DNA of 64,000 nt from contig NZ_MWOK01000002.1 in assembly GCF_012932145.1 (NCBI RefSeq), positions 1 through 64,000 on the forward strand. Direction: 5' to 3'. Each line of letters begins with the position of its first letter. The stretch's first letter is position 1. Below the pieces are notes generated by a model that saw only the letters and a list, made by a program, of their open reading frames with translations, searched no databases and was not told the origin of the DNA. Shown in pieces: positions 35,026 to 44,942 of the stretch. A program made the position numbers and the translations under genes. The DNA comes from Acidovorax sp. SRB_14 (GTDB lineage: Bacteria > Pseudomonadota > Gammaproteobacteria > Burkholderiales > Burkholderiaceae_C).

Positions 35026-35367
35026 ACCGTGTCTCCTTGGATTCTTCGTGACGTTGCGAGGGGATCAGGGCTGGGGCACGCCGGCCTGGGACGCAGGAAG
35101 GCATCCAGAAGCCGTTGGCATCCGCGTCTCAGCCTCGGCGGAGTACTTTTCCCGCGTAAAATGCAACCCATCCACAAAGTGTAGACAGTTATGACGACAT
35201 GCGTCAACAACATTGAACAGACACTGTGGTAATGTTGTGCAGCCGTGGTTTGGGCTTATGGAGCAACGGTGCCGACACCTAAAATGCGCCACGGATAACC
35301 GCACCAAGCTCCCACACCCACGCTGCCTCCTGCTCCACCCTGCCCCGCCCGCCAGGCTCTGCGGGCG
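35026..35367. other. Divergent promoter region between the oxidoreductase and GntR genes
   Basis: No gene is supported. The oxidoreductase promoter and the operator-like motif (35178-35207) lie in the middle. The GntR gene presumably starts from a promoter between about 35210 and 35350, not identified with confidence. Confidence 0.6.
35178..35207 (-). promoter_or_regulatory. Promoter of the indolepyruvate oxidoreductase gene with GntR-type motif
   Basis: On the minus strand: -35 TTGACG (35207-35202), 18-base spacer, -10 TACACT (35183-35178). The -10 is covered by TGTCTACACTT, the same 11 bases at the same position as in the ridA promoter. GTCTAC/GTAGAC half-sites are typical of FadR-type GntR operators. 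The divergent gene is such a regulator. Confidence 0.6.
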
Positions 35368-36156
35368 ATGGCGAACCTGCCAGACTGTCCCTCACTACCA
35401 ACTGCACCGATGGCCACCAAAAGCACCAAAAAACCAGCGCATGTGCCACAGACCCGGGATGAAAGCAGTGTGGAGCGGCTGTATTTCGAATTGCGCGAGC
35501 GCGCCATGCGCTATGACTTCCGCCCCGGCGCGCGGATCAACGAACAGGCCCTGGGACGCGAATTCGGCGTCAGCCGGCCGCCGCTGCGCGAAGCCCTGAA
35601 CCGCCTCGTGGCCGAGGGCTTTCTCGACTTCGTCATGAACAAGGGCTTCTTTCGCAAGTCCATCAGCGTGGAGGAGTTGTTCAACCTCTACCAGGTGCGC
35701 ATTGCGCTGGAGCGGCGCGCGGTGTACCTGGCGGTCGAACATGCGAGCGATGCGGAAATCGAAGGCCTGCGCGACTACTGGAACAGCGTCATGGCCAATG
35801 CTGCGGCGATGTCCATCGGTGACCTGCTGCTGGCAGACGAGGAGTTCCACCGCCGGCTGGCCGCGCTGTCGCACAACCGCGAGCTGAGCCAGTTCCTGGA
35901 GCAGGTGACGCGGCGCATCCACGTGGCCCGCCACATCGACCTGGAGCAGTCCGACTGGAACAGCAGCGCCTTCGACGCCCACGCCCAGCTGGTTGTTCTG
36001 CTGGGCAAACGCCAACTGCAGCCAGCGCTGGAAGCGCTCACCGAGCACATCGACATGAGCCTCAAGCGCGCAGTGCAAATCACCAAAGAAATGGTGGCCA
36101 AGTTCTTCCTGCAGGACCAGACCTGGTCATCGTCTCAGCCGCCGCAGGACCGGTGA
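35368..36156 (+). CDS. GntR-family transcriptional regulator (FCD/FadR type)
   Basis: A regulator of 262 residues, or 248 if the ATG at 35410 is used; neither start has a clear ribosome-binding site. The winged helix-turn-helix has INEQALGREFGVSRPPLREAL (about 60-80) and NRLVAEGFLDFV. The C-terminal FCD all-helical domain contains LADEEFHRRLAALSHNREL with the metal-binding Asp/His pattern, and later His residues. FCD regulators respond to small carboxylic or amino acids. It is divergent from the oxidoreductase gene and is the best candidate to bind the motif shared with the ridA promoter. Confidence 0.88.
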   Translation: MANLPDCPSLPTAPMATKSTKKPAHVPQTRDESSVERLYFELRERAMRYDFRPGARINEQALGREFGVSRPPLREALNRLVAEGFLDFVMNKGFFRKSISVEELFNLYQVRIALERRAVYLAVEHASDAEIEGLRDYWNSVMANAAAMSIGDLLLADEEFHRRLAALSHNRELSQFLEQVTRRIHVARHIDLEQSDWNSSAFDAHAQLVVLLGKRQLQPALEALTEHIDMSLKRAVQITKEMVAKFFLQDQTWSSSQPPQDR

Positions 36157-36316
36157 TTTCCGAAAAAAGGAACAGCCTGGCAGCACCATTTCCCGGGAGT
36201 GCGCACAGGCAAAGCGGCTGGCCTGCTGCAGATATTTTCGCCCTTGATCCGCTGAGCACCGACAGCCCTTGTGTGTGCATCCGCAGCGCAGGCCGACGCT
36301 ATCATCGACCGCTTCC

Positions 36317-37297
36317 ATGCCAGCTTTTCTCACCGCCGCCCTCTACCAATTTGTCGACCTGCCCGACTGCGCGCAGCTGCAGGCGCCCCTGCAGGCCTGC
36401 TGCGATGCCCACAGCGTGCGCGGCCTGCTGCTGCTCGCGCCCGAGGGCATCAACGGCACCATCGCCGGCCCGCCGGACGGCGTGCGCGCGGTGCTGGCCT
36501 GGCTGCGCAGCGACCCACGCCTGGCGGGCCTGCCGCACAAGGAAGCCTTTGGCGAGCGCCAGCCGTTCTACCGCATGCGCGTGCGCCTCAAGCGCGAGAT
36601 CGTCACGCTCGGCGTGCCCGGCCTGAACCCGGCGCGCCATGCCGGCACCTATGTCAAGCCCGAGGACTGGAATGCGCTGATCGACGACCCCGAGGTGGTG
36701 GTGGTGGACACGCGCAACGACTACGAGGTAGGCATCGGCAGCTTTGCGCGCGCCCTGAACCCGCACACGCGCAGCTTTGCCGAGTTTCCGGCCTGGGTGG
36801 CGGCGCAATCGCAACCGGGCGGCGCGCTCGCCGGTAAGCCGCGCGTGGCCATGTTCTGCACCGGCGGCATCCGCTGCGAGAAGTCGACGGCCTACCTGAA
36901 GTCGCAGGGCTTTGGCGAGGTCTACCACCTCGAAGGCGGCATCCTCAAATACCTTGAAACCGTGCCCGAGGCCGACAGCCGCTGGCACGGCGACTGCTTT
37001 GTGTTCGACGAGCGCGTGTCGGTGGGCCACGGCCTGGCGCCGGGCCACCACCAGCTGTGCCGCGCCTGCCGCATGCCGCTGGGGGCGGCGGAACTGGCAT
37101 CGCCCCACTATGCGGCCGGCGTGAGCTGCCCATATTGCCACGGCACCCGCACCCCCGAGCAAGAGCGGGCGCTTGCCGAGCGCGAGCGCCAGGTGCAGCT
37201 GGCCACCGAGCGCGGCCAGGCCCATGTGGGCGCGCGCCTTCCGGCCCCGGTGCGTGCGCACGAACCCGGCCCCACCGGCGCACCAAAGGCGCCATGA
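36317..37297 (+). CDS. trhO: TrhO, tRNA U34 hydroxylase (rhodanese-fold)
   Basis: A 326-residue protein of the YceA/TrhO family that hydroxylates uridine 34 of certain tRNAs with oxygen, towards 5-(carboxy)methoxyuridine. The N-terminal acylphosphatase-like part holds LLLAPEGINGTIAG, then the rhodanese domain with MFCTGGIRCEKSTAYL (Cys about 181). A C-terminal zinc-like region carries CRACRMPL and SCPYCHG. The ATG at 36317 gives the family start. The stop overlaps the next gene by 4 bases. Confidence 0.93.
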   Translation: MPAFLTAALYQFVDLPDCAQLQAPLQACCDAHSVRGLLLLAPEGINGTIAGPPDGVRAVLAWLRSDPRLAGLPHKEAFGERQPFYRMRVRLKREIVTLGVPGLNPARHAGTYVKPEDWNALIDDPEVVVVDTRNDYEVGIGSFARALNPHTRSFAEFPAWVAAQSQPGGALAGKPRVAMFCTGGIRCEKSTAYLKSQGFGEVYHLEGGILKYLETVPEADSRWHGDCFVFDERVSVGHGLAPGHHQLCRACRMPLGAAELASPHYAAGVSCPYCHGTRTPEQERALAERERQVQLATERGQAHVGARLPAPVRAHEPGPTGAPKAP

Positions 37298-37956
37298 GCG
37301 CCCTGCCCGTCCTGTATTCGTTTCGCCGCTGCCCGTATGCGATGCGTGCGCGGCTGGCCCTGGCCGTGTCGGGCCAGGCGTGCGAGCTGCGCGAGGTGGT
37401 GTTGCGCGACAAGCCCCGGGGCCTGCTGCAGGCCTCGCCCCAGGGCACGGTGCCCGTGCTCGTGCTGCCCGACGGCCAGGTGCTCGAGCACAGCCTGGAC
37501 ATCATGCTGTGGGCGCTGCAGGCCCACGACCCGCTGCACTGGCTGAACCCCAGTGTTGGCACGCTGGAGGCCATGCTGGCGCAGATCGCGGACTGCGACG
37601 GCCCGTTCAAGCAAGCGCTGGACCGCTGCAAATACCCGCAACGCTACCCTGGCGCGGATGTGGCCGCGGCGCGTGCGCAGGCCTGCGCCTGGCTGGCGGC
37701 GCTCGACGCACAGCTGGCGGGTACGGGCCATTTGTTCGGTGGCCACACGGCGCTGGCCGATGCGGCGATCTTCCCTTTCGTGCGCCAGTTTGCCGGCATC
37801 GATGCTGCGTGGTGGTCTGCCCAAGCCTGGCCGCACCTGCAACGCTGGCTGGAGCGCTGGGTGGCATCGCCCCTGTTCTCTCAGACCATGGACAAATACG
37901 GCGCCTGGAAGGACGGCACGCCGGGCGTGCGCTTTCCCCCCAGCGGCGCAGCCTGA
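37294..37956 (+). CDS. Glutathione S-transferase-like protein
   Basis: A 220-residue protein with an N-terminal thioredoxin-fold GST domain, beginning with SFRRCPYAMRARLAL (Cys13), QGTVPVLVLPDG with the cis-proline and EHSLDIMLW for glutathione binding. The C-terminal helical domain includes LFGGHTALADAAIFPFVRQF. The CPYA motif with a catalytic-type cysteine suggests a glutaredoxin-like or omega/beta-type thiol transferase. Substrate unknown. Translationally coupled to trhO by a 4-base overlap. Confidence 0.85.
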   Translation: MSALPVLYSFRRCPYAMRARLALAVSGQACELREVVLRDKPRGLLQASPQGTVPVLVLPDGQVLEHSLDIMLWALQAHDPLHWLNPSVGTLEAMLAQIADCDGPFKQALDRCKYPQRYPGADVAAARAQACAWLAALDAQLAGTGHLFGGHTALADAAIFPFVRQFAGIDAAWWSAQAWPHLQRWLERWVASPLFSQTMDKYGAWKDGTPGVRFPPSGAA

Positions 37957-37993
37957 CGGGCAGCGCCGCCGCGCCACCCGCTGCGCTGGCGCC

Positions 37994-38503
37994 TCACCGC
38001 GCGGTGCGCAGCCCGCGCACGAGCAGCGTGCCCAGGGCCGCGCCAAGCACCACGAAGCAGACAAAAGACCAGTTCGCGATCGAGCCGCCGAGGAAGGTCC
38101 AGTCGATCGCGGCGCAGTCGCCCGAGCCCCTGAAGATCATCGGGATGGCGCGGCTGATGGGGTAGTTCTCGATCATTCCGTAGAAGTCGCGCCCGCACAT
38201 GGCGACCTCGGGCGGAAACCACTGCAGCCAGCTCTGGCGGGCCGCCGTAAAGGCCCCAAAGCCGCAGGCCAATAGCGCCATCGCCGCCCATGGAATCCAC
38301 CAGCCTTTTTGGCCTCTAACGCTTGCCAGTCCTGCGAAGATAGCTACTAAAACAAGAGCGTATCGCTGCACGATGCACATCGGACAAGGCTCCAGGCCCA
38401 CGCTGTGCTGCAGGTACAGGCCAAATGCCAGCATGGCCACGCACACCGCGCTGACCAGGGCCAGCACGCGGCGCGGGGCCGTATTCCACCAGTTCAATAC
38501 CAT
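37994..38503 (-). CDS. dsbB: Disulfide bond formation protein DsbB
   Basis: A 169-residue four-helix inner-membrane protein that reoxidises DsbA and passes electrons to quinone. The first redox pair is Cys40/Cys43 in EPCPMCIVQRYAL and the second Cys103/Cys130 in the periplasmic loop (AMCGRDFY and GSGDCAAIDW). A copy of the dispersed repeat lies in frame at about residues 52-67, between the first and later membrane helices, coding for VAIFAGLASVRGQKGW. Convergent with the GST-like gene. Confidence 0.93.
   Translation of the reverse strand: MVLNWWNTAPRRVLALVSAVCVAMLAFGLYLQHSVGLEPCPMCIVQRYALVLVAIFAGLASVRGQKGWWIPWAAMALLACGFGAFTAARQSWLQWFPPEVAMCGRDFYGMIENYPISRAIPMIFRGSGDCAAIDWTFLGGSIANWSFVCFVVLGAALGTLLVRGLRTAR
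38304..38350 (-). repeat. Dispersed short repeat, copy inside dsbB
   Basis: Minus strand reads TTTTAGTAGCTATCTTCGC, then CTGGCAAGCG and TTAGAGGCCAAAAAGG, close to the copy in aroA. The reading frame of dsbB is kept. Confidence 0.6.
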
Positions 38504-38544
38504 CTTTTTCCTTCATCGCCGCCCAGGCTCCGACGAAGGATGCG

Positions 38545-39687
38545 TCAGATGCCGGCGGCCTGGTCCAAAAACACCCGGGTGCGCCGGGGGGTCACCACCA
38601 CGGTGTCGCCCTCCTTGAGGCCCATGTCCCGAAATTGCTGCGCCGAGATGTGCGCTTCAACCAAGGGGGCAGCGGCCGCATTGTCCGCTGATTGGGGGGA
38701 GGCCGCGGCCTTTAGTTCCGCACCCGCGTCGTCGAGCGGCACCAGCTCCAGCCGTGCCGTCGGTCCCACGGCAATGGCGCGCTCCAGGCGCGCGACCATG
38801 CTGTGCGCGGGCGACGCGCTGCCGGGCACATGGCGCGCCACGTCCAGGTCGTGCGGACGCACATAGGCCGAGGCGGGCGCGTCCTGGGCATCGCTGTGCT
38901 CGGGCACGTCGATCTGCATGCCGTGCACATGCAGCGCACCCTCGTGGGCACGGCCATGGAACAGGTTCACGTCGCCGAGGAACCCATACACGAACGGGCT
39001 GGCCGGGTGGTCCCAGACCTGCTGGGGCGAGCCCACCTGCTCGACCGCGCCGCTGTTCATCAGCACCACGCGGTCGGCCACTTCGAGGGCTTCTTCCTGG
39101 TCGTGCGTGACGAAGATGCTGGTCACATGCAGCTCGTCGTGCAGGCGGCGCAGCCAGCGGCGCAGCTCCTTGCGCACCTTGGCATCGAGCGCGCCAAAGG
39201 GTTCGTCGAGCAGCAGCACCTGCGGCTCCACGGCCAGCGCGCGCGCCAGGGCGATGCGCTGGCGCTGCCCGCCCGAGAGCTGCGCGGGGTGGCGGTCGGC
39301 CAGCCAGTCCAACTGCACCAGGCTGAGCAGATCGTGCACTTTTTTCTTGATCTGCGCCTCGCTCGGGCGCACGCTGCGCGGCTTCATGCGCAGGCCGAAG
39401 GCCACGTTCTCGAACACCGTCATGTGGCGGAACAGCGCATAGTGCTGGAACACGAAGCCGACGTTGCGCTCGCGCACATGCACGTCGGTGGTGTCGGCGC
39501 CGGCAAAGTGGATGCTGCCGGTGTCGGGCGTCTCCAGCCCGGCAATGATGCGCAGCAGCGTGGTCTTGCCGCAGCCCGAAGGGCCCAGCAGCGCGAGCAG
39601 CTCGCCCGAGGCGATGTCCAAGCTCACGTCGCGCAGCGCGTGGAAGTTGCCGAATTGTTTGCTGACGTTGCGGATTTCTATGCTCAT
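38545..39687 (-). CDS. cysA: Sulfate/thiosulfate ABC transporter ATPase CysA
   Basis: A 380-residue ATPase of the CysA type. Walker A is [15 protein letters not shown] (about 34-48), the signature is [15 protein letters not shown] and Walker B is [14 protein letters not shown]. The C-terminal TOBE-like regulatory part has [13 protein letters not shown] and contains an Ala-rich loop ([19 protein letters not shown]) not usual for the family. Last gene of the sbp-cysT-cysW-cysA operon, 9 bases after cysW. Confidence 0.95.
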   Translation of the reverse strand: MSIEIRNVSKQFGNFHALRDVSLDIASGELLALLGPSGCGKTTLLRIIAGLETPDTGSIHFAGADTTDVHVRERNVGFVFQHYALFRHMTVFENVAFGLRMKPRSVRPSEAQIKKKVHDLLSLVQLDWLADRHPAQLSGGQRQRIALARALAVEPQVLLLDEPFGALDAKVRKELRRWLRRLHDELHVTSIFVTHDQEEALEVADRVVLMNSGAVEQVGSPQQVWDHPASPFVYGFLGDVNLFHGRAHEGALHVHGMQIDVPEHSDAQDAPASAYVRPHDLDVARHVPGSASPAHSMVARLERAIAVGPTARLELVPLDDAGAELKAAASPQSADNAAAAPLVEAHISAQQFRDMGLKEGDTVVVTPRRTRVFLDQAAGI

Positions 39688-39696
39688 GGGTGTCTT

Positions 39697-40623
39697 TCAG
39701 ACGGCGCTGCCGCGCGCGGCCGGGGACCGCACGGCGCCAGGCCGCTCGGGCGGCAGTTCGGCCAGCACCTTGCGCTCGTGCTCGGCGCGCCACTCGGCAA
39801 CCGACTTGATGACCAGGGTGACCAGCGCCAGCAGCGCCAGCAGCGAAGCCGCCGCAAACGCCGCCACCGACTGGTATTCGTTGTAGAGGATTTCGACGTG
39901 CAGCGGGATCGTGTTGGTCTGCCCGCGGATGTGTCCCGACACCACCGACACCGCGCCAAACTCGCCCATGGCGCGCGCGTTGCACAGGATCACGCCGTAC
40001 AGCAGACCCCACTTGATGTTGGGCAGGGTCACGTACCAGAAGGTCTGCCAGCCGCTTGCACCCAGCACCGTGGCGGCCTGCTCCTCGTCGTTGCCCTGGG
40101 CCTGCATCAGCGGGATGAGTTCGCGCGCGATGAACGGAAAGGTCACGAACACCGTGGCCAGAACGATGCCCGGCACGGCGAAGATGATCTTGATGTCGTG
40201 CGCCGCCAGCCACGGCCCGATCCAGCCGTTGGCGCCGAACATCAGCACATAGACCAGGCCCGCCACCACGGGCGAGACCGAGAACGGCAGGTCGACCAGC
40301 GTGGTCAGGAAGGCCTTGCCCTTGAACTCGTACTTGGCGATGCACCAGGCCGCGGCCACGCCAAACACCAGGTTCAGCGGCACGGCAATCGCGGCGGTAA
40401 TGAGGGTCAGGCGGATGGCCGACCAGGCGTCGGGCTCCTTCAGGGCGCTGAAGTAAGCGTCCCAGCCCTTGCGCAAGGCTTCGGTGAACACCGCCGCCAG
40501 CGGCAACACCAGGAACAAGAGCACAAAGGCCAGCGCGATGCCGATCAGCAGGTTGCGCACCCAGGGCGCTTCGGTGGTGCTGATGCGGTCGCGCCGCACG
40601 CGTGCAGTCGCGCCCGCGCTCAT
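39697..40623 (-). CDS. cysW: Sulfate ABC transporter permease CysW
   Basis: A 308-residue inner-membrane permease with six hydrophobic helices and the coupling loop [20 protein letters not shown] (EAA motif). [20 protein letters not shown] is typical of CysW. It pairs with CysT; its start overlaps the cysT stop by 4 bases. Confidence 0.95.
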   Translation of the reverse strand: MSAGATARVRRDRISTTEAPWVRNLLIGIALAFVLLFLVLPLAAVFTEALRKGWDAYFSALKEPDAWSAIRLTLITAAIAVPLNLVFGVAAAWCIAKYEFKGKAFLTTLVDLPFSVSPVVAGLVYVLMFGANGWIGPWLAAHDIKIIFAVPGIVLATVFVTFPFIARELIPLMQAQGNDEEQAATVLGASGWQTFWYVTLPNIKWGLLYGVILCNARAMGEFGAVSVVSGHIRGQTNTIPLHVEILYNEYQSVAAFAAASLLALLALVTLVIKSVAEWRAEHERKVLAELPPERPGAVRSPAARGSAV

Positions 40624-41510
40624 GCCGGCGCTCCCGCGTTGCGCCGCTGCCAGGCCTGCAGCGCGTTGATGACGAGCAGCAGCACGAACGAGATCAGCAG
40701 CATCACCACCGCCACTGCCGTGGCACCCGCGTAGTCGTATTGCTCGAGCTTGCCGATGATGATCAGGGGGGTGATTTCAGAAATCATGGGCATGTTGCCG
40801 GCGATGAAGATGACCGATCCGTACTCGCCCACGGCGCGTGCGAACGCCATGGCAAAGCCGGTCAGCAGGGCCGGCGTGATGGCTGGCAGGATGACCTTGG
40901 TAAAAATCTGCCAGCGGTTGGCGCCCAGCGAGCTGGCCGCCTCTTCAAGCTCCTTCTCGGTGTCCTGCAGCACGGGCTGTACGGTGCGCACCACGAAAGG
41001 CAGCCCGATGAAGATCAGCGCGATCACGATGCCCGCGGGCTTGAACGCCAGCTGGATGCCCAGGGGTTCGAGGTACTGCCCCACCCAGCCGTTGCCCGCC
41101 AGCAGCGCCGTCAGCGAAATGCCGGCCACGGCCGTGGGCAGGGCAAACGGCAGGTCGACCAGCGCATCGACGATCTTCTTGCCCGGAAAGCTGTAGCGCA
41201 CCAGCACCCAGGCGATCAGCAAGCCGAACACCAGGTTGACCAGCGCCGCGATCAGCGAGGCGCCAAAGGTCAGGCGGTACGAGGCGAGCACGCGCGGCGC
41301 GCTGATGGCCTCCCAGAACTGTGGCCAGGTGAGCGTGAAGGTCTTGAACACCAGCGCCGACAGCGGGATCAGCACGATGATGCTCAGGTAGAACAGCGTG
41401 TAGCCCAACGTGAGGCCAAAGCCGGGCAGCACCCGCTTGGGTGCGCGCCGGCGGTTGCCCGAAGGCGCGCGGGCAGCGCCTTGCGGGACTGCGGAGGTGG
41501 CTGCGCTCAT
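40620..41510 (-). CDS. cysT: Sulfate ABC transporter permease CysT (CysU)
   Basis: A 296-residue permease with six helices. The EAA loop is [20 protein letters not shown], and [20 protein letters not shown] is diagnostic of CysT. It begins 3 bases after the sbp stop, so all four genes are one transcript. Confidence 0.95.
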   Translation of the reverse strand: MSAATSAVPQGAARAPSGNRRRAPKRVLPGFGLTLGYTLFYLSIIVLIPLSALVFKTFTLTWPQFWEAISAPRVLASYRLTFGASLIAALVNLVFGLLIAWVLVRYSFPGKKIVDALVDLPFALPTAVAGISLTALLAGNGWVGQYLEPLGIQLAFKPAGIVIALIFIGLPFVVRTVQPVLQDTEKELEEAASSLGANRWQIFTKVILPAITPALLTGFAMAFARAVGEYGSVIFIAGNMPMISEITPLIIIGKLEQYDYAGATAVAVVMLLISFVLLLVINALQAWQRRNAGAPA

Positions 41511-41513
41511 GCT

Positions 41514-42521
41514 TTACTTGGCACCCGGGGTGTAGAGCTTGTCGAACTGGCCGCCGTCGTTGAAGTGCACTTTCTGCGCTTCACCGAGCGAGCCGAAGTA
41601 CTTGGCCACGGTGAACTGCTTGATGGGCTTGAACAGGTCGGAGTGCTTTTTCAGCACCGCCTCCGAACGCGGCCGGATGGCGTGCTTGGCGGCGATTTCC
41701 TGGCCTTCTTCCGAATAGAGGTAGTCGAGATAGGCCTTGGCCTGATCGGCCGTGCCCTTCTTGGCCACGGTGCGCTCGACCACGGCGACGGGGTTCTCGG
41801 CCGTGACGCTGACCGACGGGTACACCGCCTCCACCTTGCCGACGCCGAACTCGCGGTTGATCGACACCACCTCGGACTCGAACGTGATCAGCACATCGCC
41901 GATGTTGCGCTGCAGGAACGTTGCCGTGGCATCGCGCCCGCCCTTGGCCAGCACCGGTACGTTCTTGTAGAGCTTGCCCACGAACTCGGCCGCCTGCGCG
42001 TCGGTGCCACCCTTTTCGCGCACCGCGCCCCAGGCAGCTAGGTAGGCATAGCGGCCATTGCCGCCGGTCTTGGGGTTGACGACGATGACCTGCACGCCGG
42101 GCTTGACCAGATCGTCCCAGTCCTTGATCTTCTTCGGGTTGCCATTGCGCACCAGAAACAGCATGGTCGAGGTGGTGGGCGAAGCATCGTAGGGAAACTT
42201 CTTGGCCCAATCCTTGGCCACCACGCCATTCCCGGCAAGGAACTCAATGTCGGTGGTGGTGTTGAAAGTCACCACGTCGGCCGCCAGCCCGTCGTTCACG
42301 GCGCGCGCCTGGGCGCTGGAGCCGCCATGCGCCTGGTCGATCTTGATGTCCTTGCCTGTGGTCTTCTTGTAGTGGGCCACGAAAGCGGCGTTGTAGTCCT
42401 TGTAGAACTCGCGCGCCACGTCGTACGACACGTTGAGCAGCGTCGTGGTCTGGGCCGACGCCACCGCACTGGCAGCCAGGGCCACCGTGGCCAGGAGAGA
42501 CTTGATTTTCAGGGTTGTCAT
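41514..42521 (-). CDS. sbp: Periplasmic sulfate-binding protein
   Basis: A 335-residue binding protein with a signal peptide cleaved near AVASA-QTTT (about residue 23). Family motifs are LLNVSYDVAREFYKDYN, QAHGGSSAQARAVNDGL for sulfate binding, NPKTGGNGRYAYLAAWGA and FESEVVSINREFG. It delivers sulfate to CysT/CysW and is the first gene of the operon. The AT-rich region upstream suits CysB control. Confidence 0.95.
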   Translation of the reverse strand: MTTLKIKSLLATVALAASAVASAQTTTLLNVSYDVAREFYKDYNAAFVAHYKKTTGKDIKIDQAHGGSSAQARAVNDGLAADVVTFNTTTDIEFLAGNGVVAKDWAKKFPYDASPTTSTMLFLVRNGNPKKIKDWDDLVKPGVQVIVVNPKTGGNGRYAYLAAWGAVREKGGTDAQAAEFVGKLYKNVPVLAKGGRDATATFLQRNIGDVLITFESEVVSINREFGVGKVEAVYPSVSVTAENPVAVVERTVAKKGTADQAKAYLDYLYSEEGQEIAAKHAIRPRSEAVLKKHSDLFKPIKQFTVAKYFGSLGEAQKVHFNDGGQFDKLYTPGAK

Positions 42522-42579
42522 GGGAGAAAGCCGTCCAGTGAAGCCATAGATACAGGGGATTGTGGACAGCGCGGCTTAA

Positions 42580-42632
42580 AACTCAAAAGAATATATTTTT
42601 GTTAATTAATCTGTATTTTGAATATAGGGCAC
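42580..42632 (-). promoter_or_regulatory. AT-rich promoter region of the sulfate operon, possible CysB site
   Basis: Minus strand includes AACAAAAATATATTCTTTTG about 65-85 bases before the sbp ATG. CysB sites are AT-rich and degenerate, so the match is only suggestive. Confidence 0.3.
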
Positions 42633-42752
42633 ACCACGCGCATTGAGTCTCCTCTACCAGACCGGGTCGCCACGCGCCGGCGCGCCCGACATGGCATGCT
42701 GCGCGCAGAGGCGGCAGCCGGGTAATATCGGGCCAACACCTGCCACGTCCCA

Positions 42753-44624
42753 ATGGCAGCCCTCGGTTTCCACTGGCTGATCGTCTCTATGACCCTGCTC
42801 TCGCACCTCGGCGCATCACCGCTTGCCCCAGCTCCCGAGTCGCCTCGGGCTCCGCATCGCCGCTGGCCGGTGCCAGCGGCATTGGCAGCCGCCCTGCTCG
42901 CCGCCTGCGCCAGCACGCCGCTGCCTCCGTGGCCTGCCACGCCGGCAGCGACCGTGGTGCAGGCTCCGCGCGCCCCCACGGCCCCTGGGCCAGCCGCAGA
43001 ACAGCCCCGCCCGGGCGTCGTCACGGCGCCGGTTGTCACGACGCTGCCGCAGGCGTCTGTCGACACCGCCGCGCAAGAGAGCGCGCCCTATGGCCCTGCC
43101 GTCGCCGCCCGCTTCCCCGATCCCGGCATCCGCTACGACACGCCGGGCTTGGCACCGGAGCGGCGTGCCTTCACGACCAATGCAGAAATCGGACAGTGGC
43201 TGCAGCGCATCGCCTCGGGGTCCGCATCGACCGGAACGCGCACGGCACTGCTGGCACTGGGCCCCTCGCAGCGCGGTAACCCCATTCACGCGATGGTGTT
43301 GACGCACGCTGGCGGCACCAGCCCCGACCAGTTGAGCGCCAACCAGCGCCCCACCGTGCTGCTGATGGGCCAGCAGCACGGCGACGAACCCGCGGGAAGC
43401 GAAGCCTTGCTGGTGGTGGCCAAGGAACTGGCGCAGGGCCTGCTGGAGCCCCTGCTGGAGCGCATCAACGTCATCGTCGTGCCGCGCGCCAATCCCGACG
43501 GGGCCGAGGCAAGCACGCGCGCTACCGCCAACGGCATGGATATGGACCGCGACCACCTGCTTCTCAACACACCCGAGGCCCGCGCGCTGGCGGCGCTGGT
43601 GCGCGACTACCGCCCGATTCTGGTCATCGATGCGCACGAATTCACCGTGGCCGGGCCATATCTGGAAAAATTCCACGCGCTGCAGCGCTACGACGCCCTG
43701 CTGCAATATGCCGGCACGGCCAACCTGCCCGAATTCCTGGTCAAGGCCTCGAAGGAGTGGTACCACGCCCCCATGGTGACTGCCCTCCAGGCGCAAAACC
43801 TCAGCACCGAGTGGTATTTCACCACCTCCATGCGCCCCGACGACCTCACCCTGTCCATGGGGGGCACCCAGCCCGACACCGCGCGCAATGTCAATGGCCT
43901 GAAGAACGCCGTCAGCCTGCTGGTGGAGACCCGGGGCGTGGGGATCGGACGCGCGCACATCCAGCGCCGCGTGCACACCCAGATCACGGCCGTCACCAGT
44001 GCGCTGCGCAGCACCGCAGAGCGAGCGGCCAACCTGGAGCAGGTGCGCTCGTTTGTCGTGCGCGACACCAGCGCACAGGCCTGCCGCGATCAGATGGTGG
44101 TGGAAGCCGGACCCACCCGCGAGCAACGCGACATCACCATGCTGGACCCGGACACCGGGGCCGACCGCGTGCTGCGCGTGGACTGGAACTCATCGCTTGC
44201 CTTGCGCAACCTCAAGTCGCGCCCCCGCCCCTGCGGCTACTGGCTGTCTGCCGACGCCGACGCCGCCATCGAACGCCTGCGCTTGCTGGGTGTGCAGGTA
44301 CTGCGCGTGGCCGAACCCGGTGGCCTGCTGGCCGACACGTACCGCGAAACCAGCAGCGCACGGGGTGTCCGCGAAGACGTGCGCGGCCCGATGACCGAGT
44401 CTGCCGACATTGTGCGCGCGCAAGTGGCCCTGGTGCGCAGTGCCATCGACGTGCCTGCGGGCAGCTATTACGTCCCGCTCAACCAGGCCATGGCCTATCT
44501 GGCTGTGGCAGCGCTGGAGCCCGATACACAGAACAGCTACTTCGCCAACCACGTGATCGAGCGCTTGGAACACAGCGCACGGGTCATGGCCACGCCTTCT
44601 CTGGTGTTTGAAGAAACCGATTGA
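42753..44624 (+). CDS. M14-family zinc metallopeptidase, predicted lipoprotein
   Basis: A protein of 623 residues (611 if the ATG at 42789 is used). An N-terminal hydrophobic segment ends in LLAACASTP, a lipobox with the lipidated cysteine, followed by a Pro/Ala-rich linker to about residue 100. The M14 carboxypeptidase domain has zinc ligands in LMGQQHGDEPAGSEA (His and Glu), PRANPDGAE, and IDAHEFTV (third ligand). It is probably anchored in the outer membrane and trims peptides in the periplasm. Substrate and partners unknown. Divergent from the sulfate operon. Confidence 0.85.
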   Translation: MAALGFHWLIVSMTLLSHLGASPLAPAPESPRAPHRRWPVPAALAAALLAACASTPLPPWPATPAATVVQAPRAPTAPGPAAEQPRPGVVTAPVVTTLPQASVDTAAQESAPYGPAVAARFPDPGIRYDTPGLAPERRAFTTNAEIGQWLQRIASGSASTGTRTALLALGPSQRGNPIHAMVLTHAGGTSPDQLSANQRPTVLLMGQQHGDEPAGSEALLVVAKELAQGLLEPLLERINVIVVPRANPDGAEASTRATANGMDMDRDHLLLNTPEARALAALVRDYRPILVIDAHEFTVAGPYLEKFHALQRYDALLQYAGTANLPEFLVKASKEWYHAPMVTALQAQNLSTEWYFTTSMRPDDLTLSMGGTQPDTARNVNGLKNAVSLLVETRGVGIGRAHIQRRVHTQITAVTSALRSTAERAANLEQVRSFVVRDTSAQACRDQMVVEAGPTREQRDITMLDPDTGADRVLRVDWNSSLALRNLKSRPRPCGYWLSADADAAIERLRLLGVQVLRVAEPGGLLADTYRETSSARGVREDVRGPMTESADIVRAQVALVRSAIDVPAGSYYVPLNQAMAYLAVAALEPDTQNSYFANHVIERLEHSARVMATPSLVFEETD

Positions 44625-44865
44625 CGCCGCGCGTGTGCGCGCAATCTGCGCTGCAGCTTTTCCAACGCCTGCGCCGAATCTGGATGGCCTGGACGACAGG
44701 TTTCCCAGATCCCGGAGCTTGTGAAGGAGCCTCGTGCGAATACGCGCTGAGCAATCCAAATTCCATGGGCGGCGCAGGTATGATCGCTGCATTGCGATTT
44801 GGCAAAGACGCGACGCTTCAGCAAGATCAACCAAATCCATAGCATCAAACGCAATGTTTATGCAT

Positions 44866-44942
44866 CTGCCCGTAGCTCAACTGGATAGAGCAATAGCCTT
44901 CTAAGCTATAGGTCGGGGGTTCGAGCCCCTCCGGGCAGGCCA
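44866..44942 (+). tRNA. tRNA-Arg (anticodon TCT)
   Basis: The acceptor arms CTGCCCG and CGGGCAG pair fully. The D arm contains AGCTCAACTGGATAGAGC, the anticodon loop is CTTCTAA with TCT, and the T arm is GGGGGTTCGAGCCCC. Discriminator G and an encoded CCA follow. It reads AGA (and AGG) codons, which are rare in this GC-rich genome. Confidence 0.95.
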
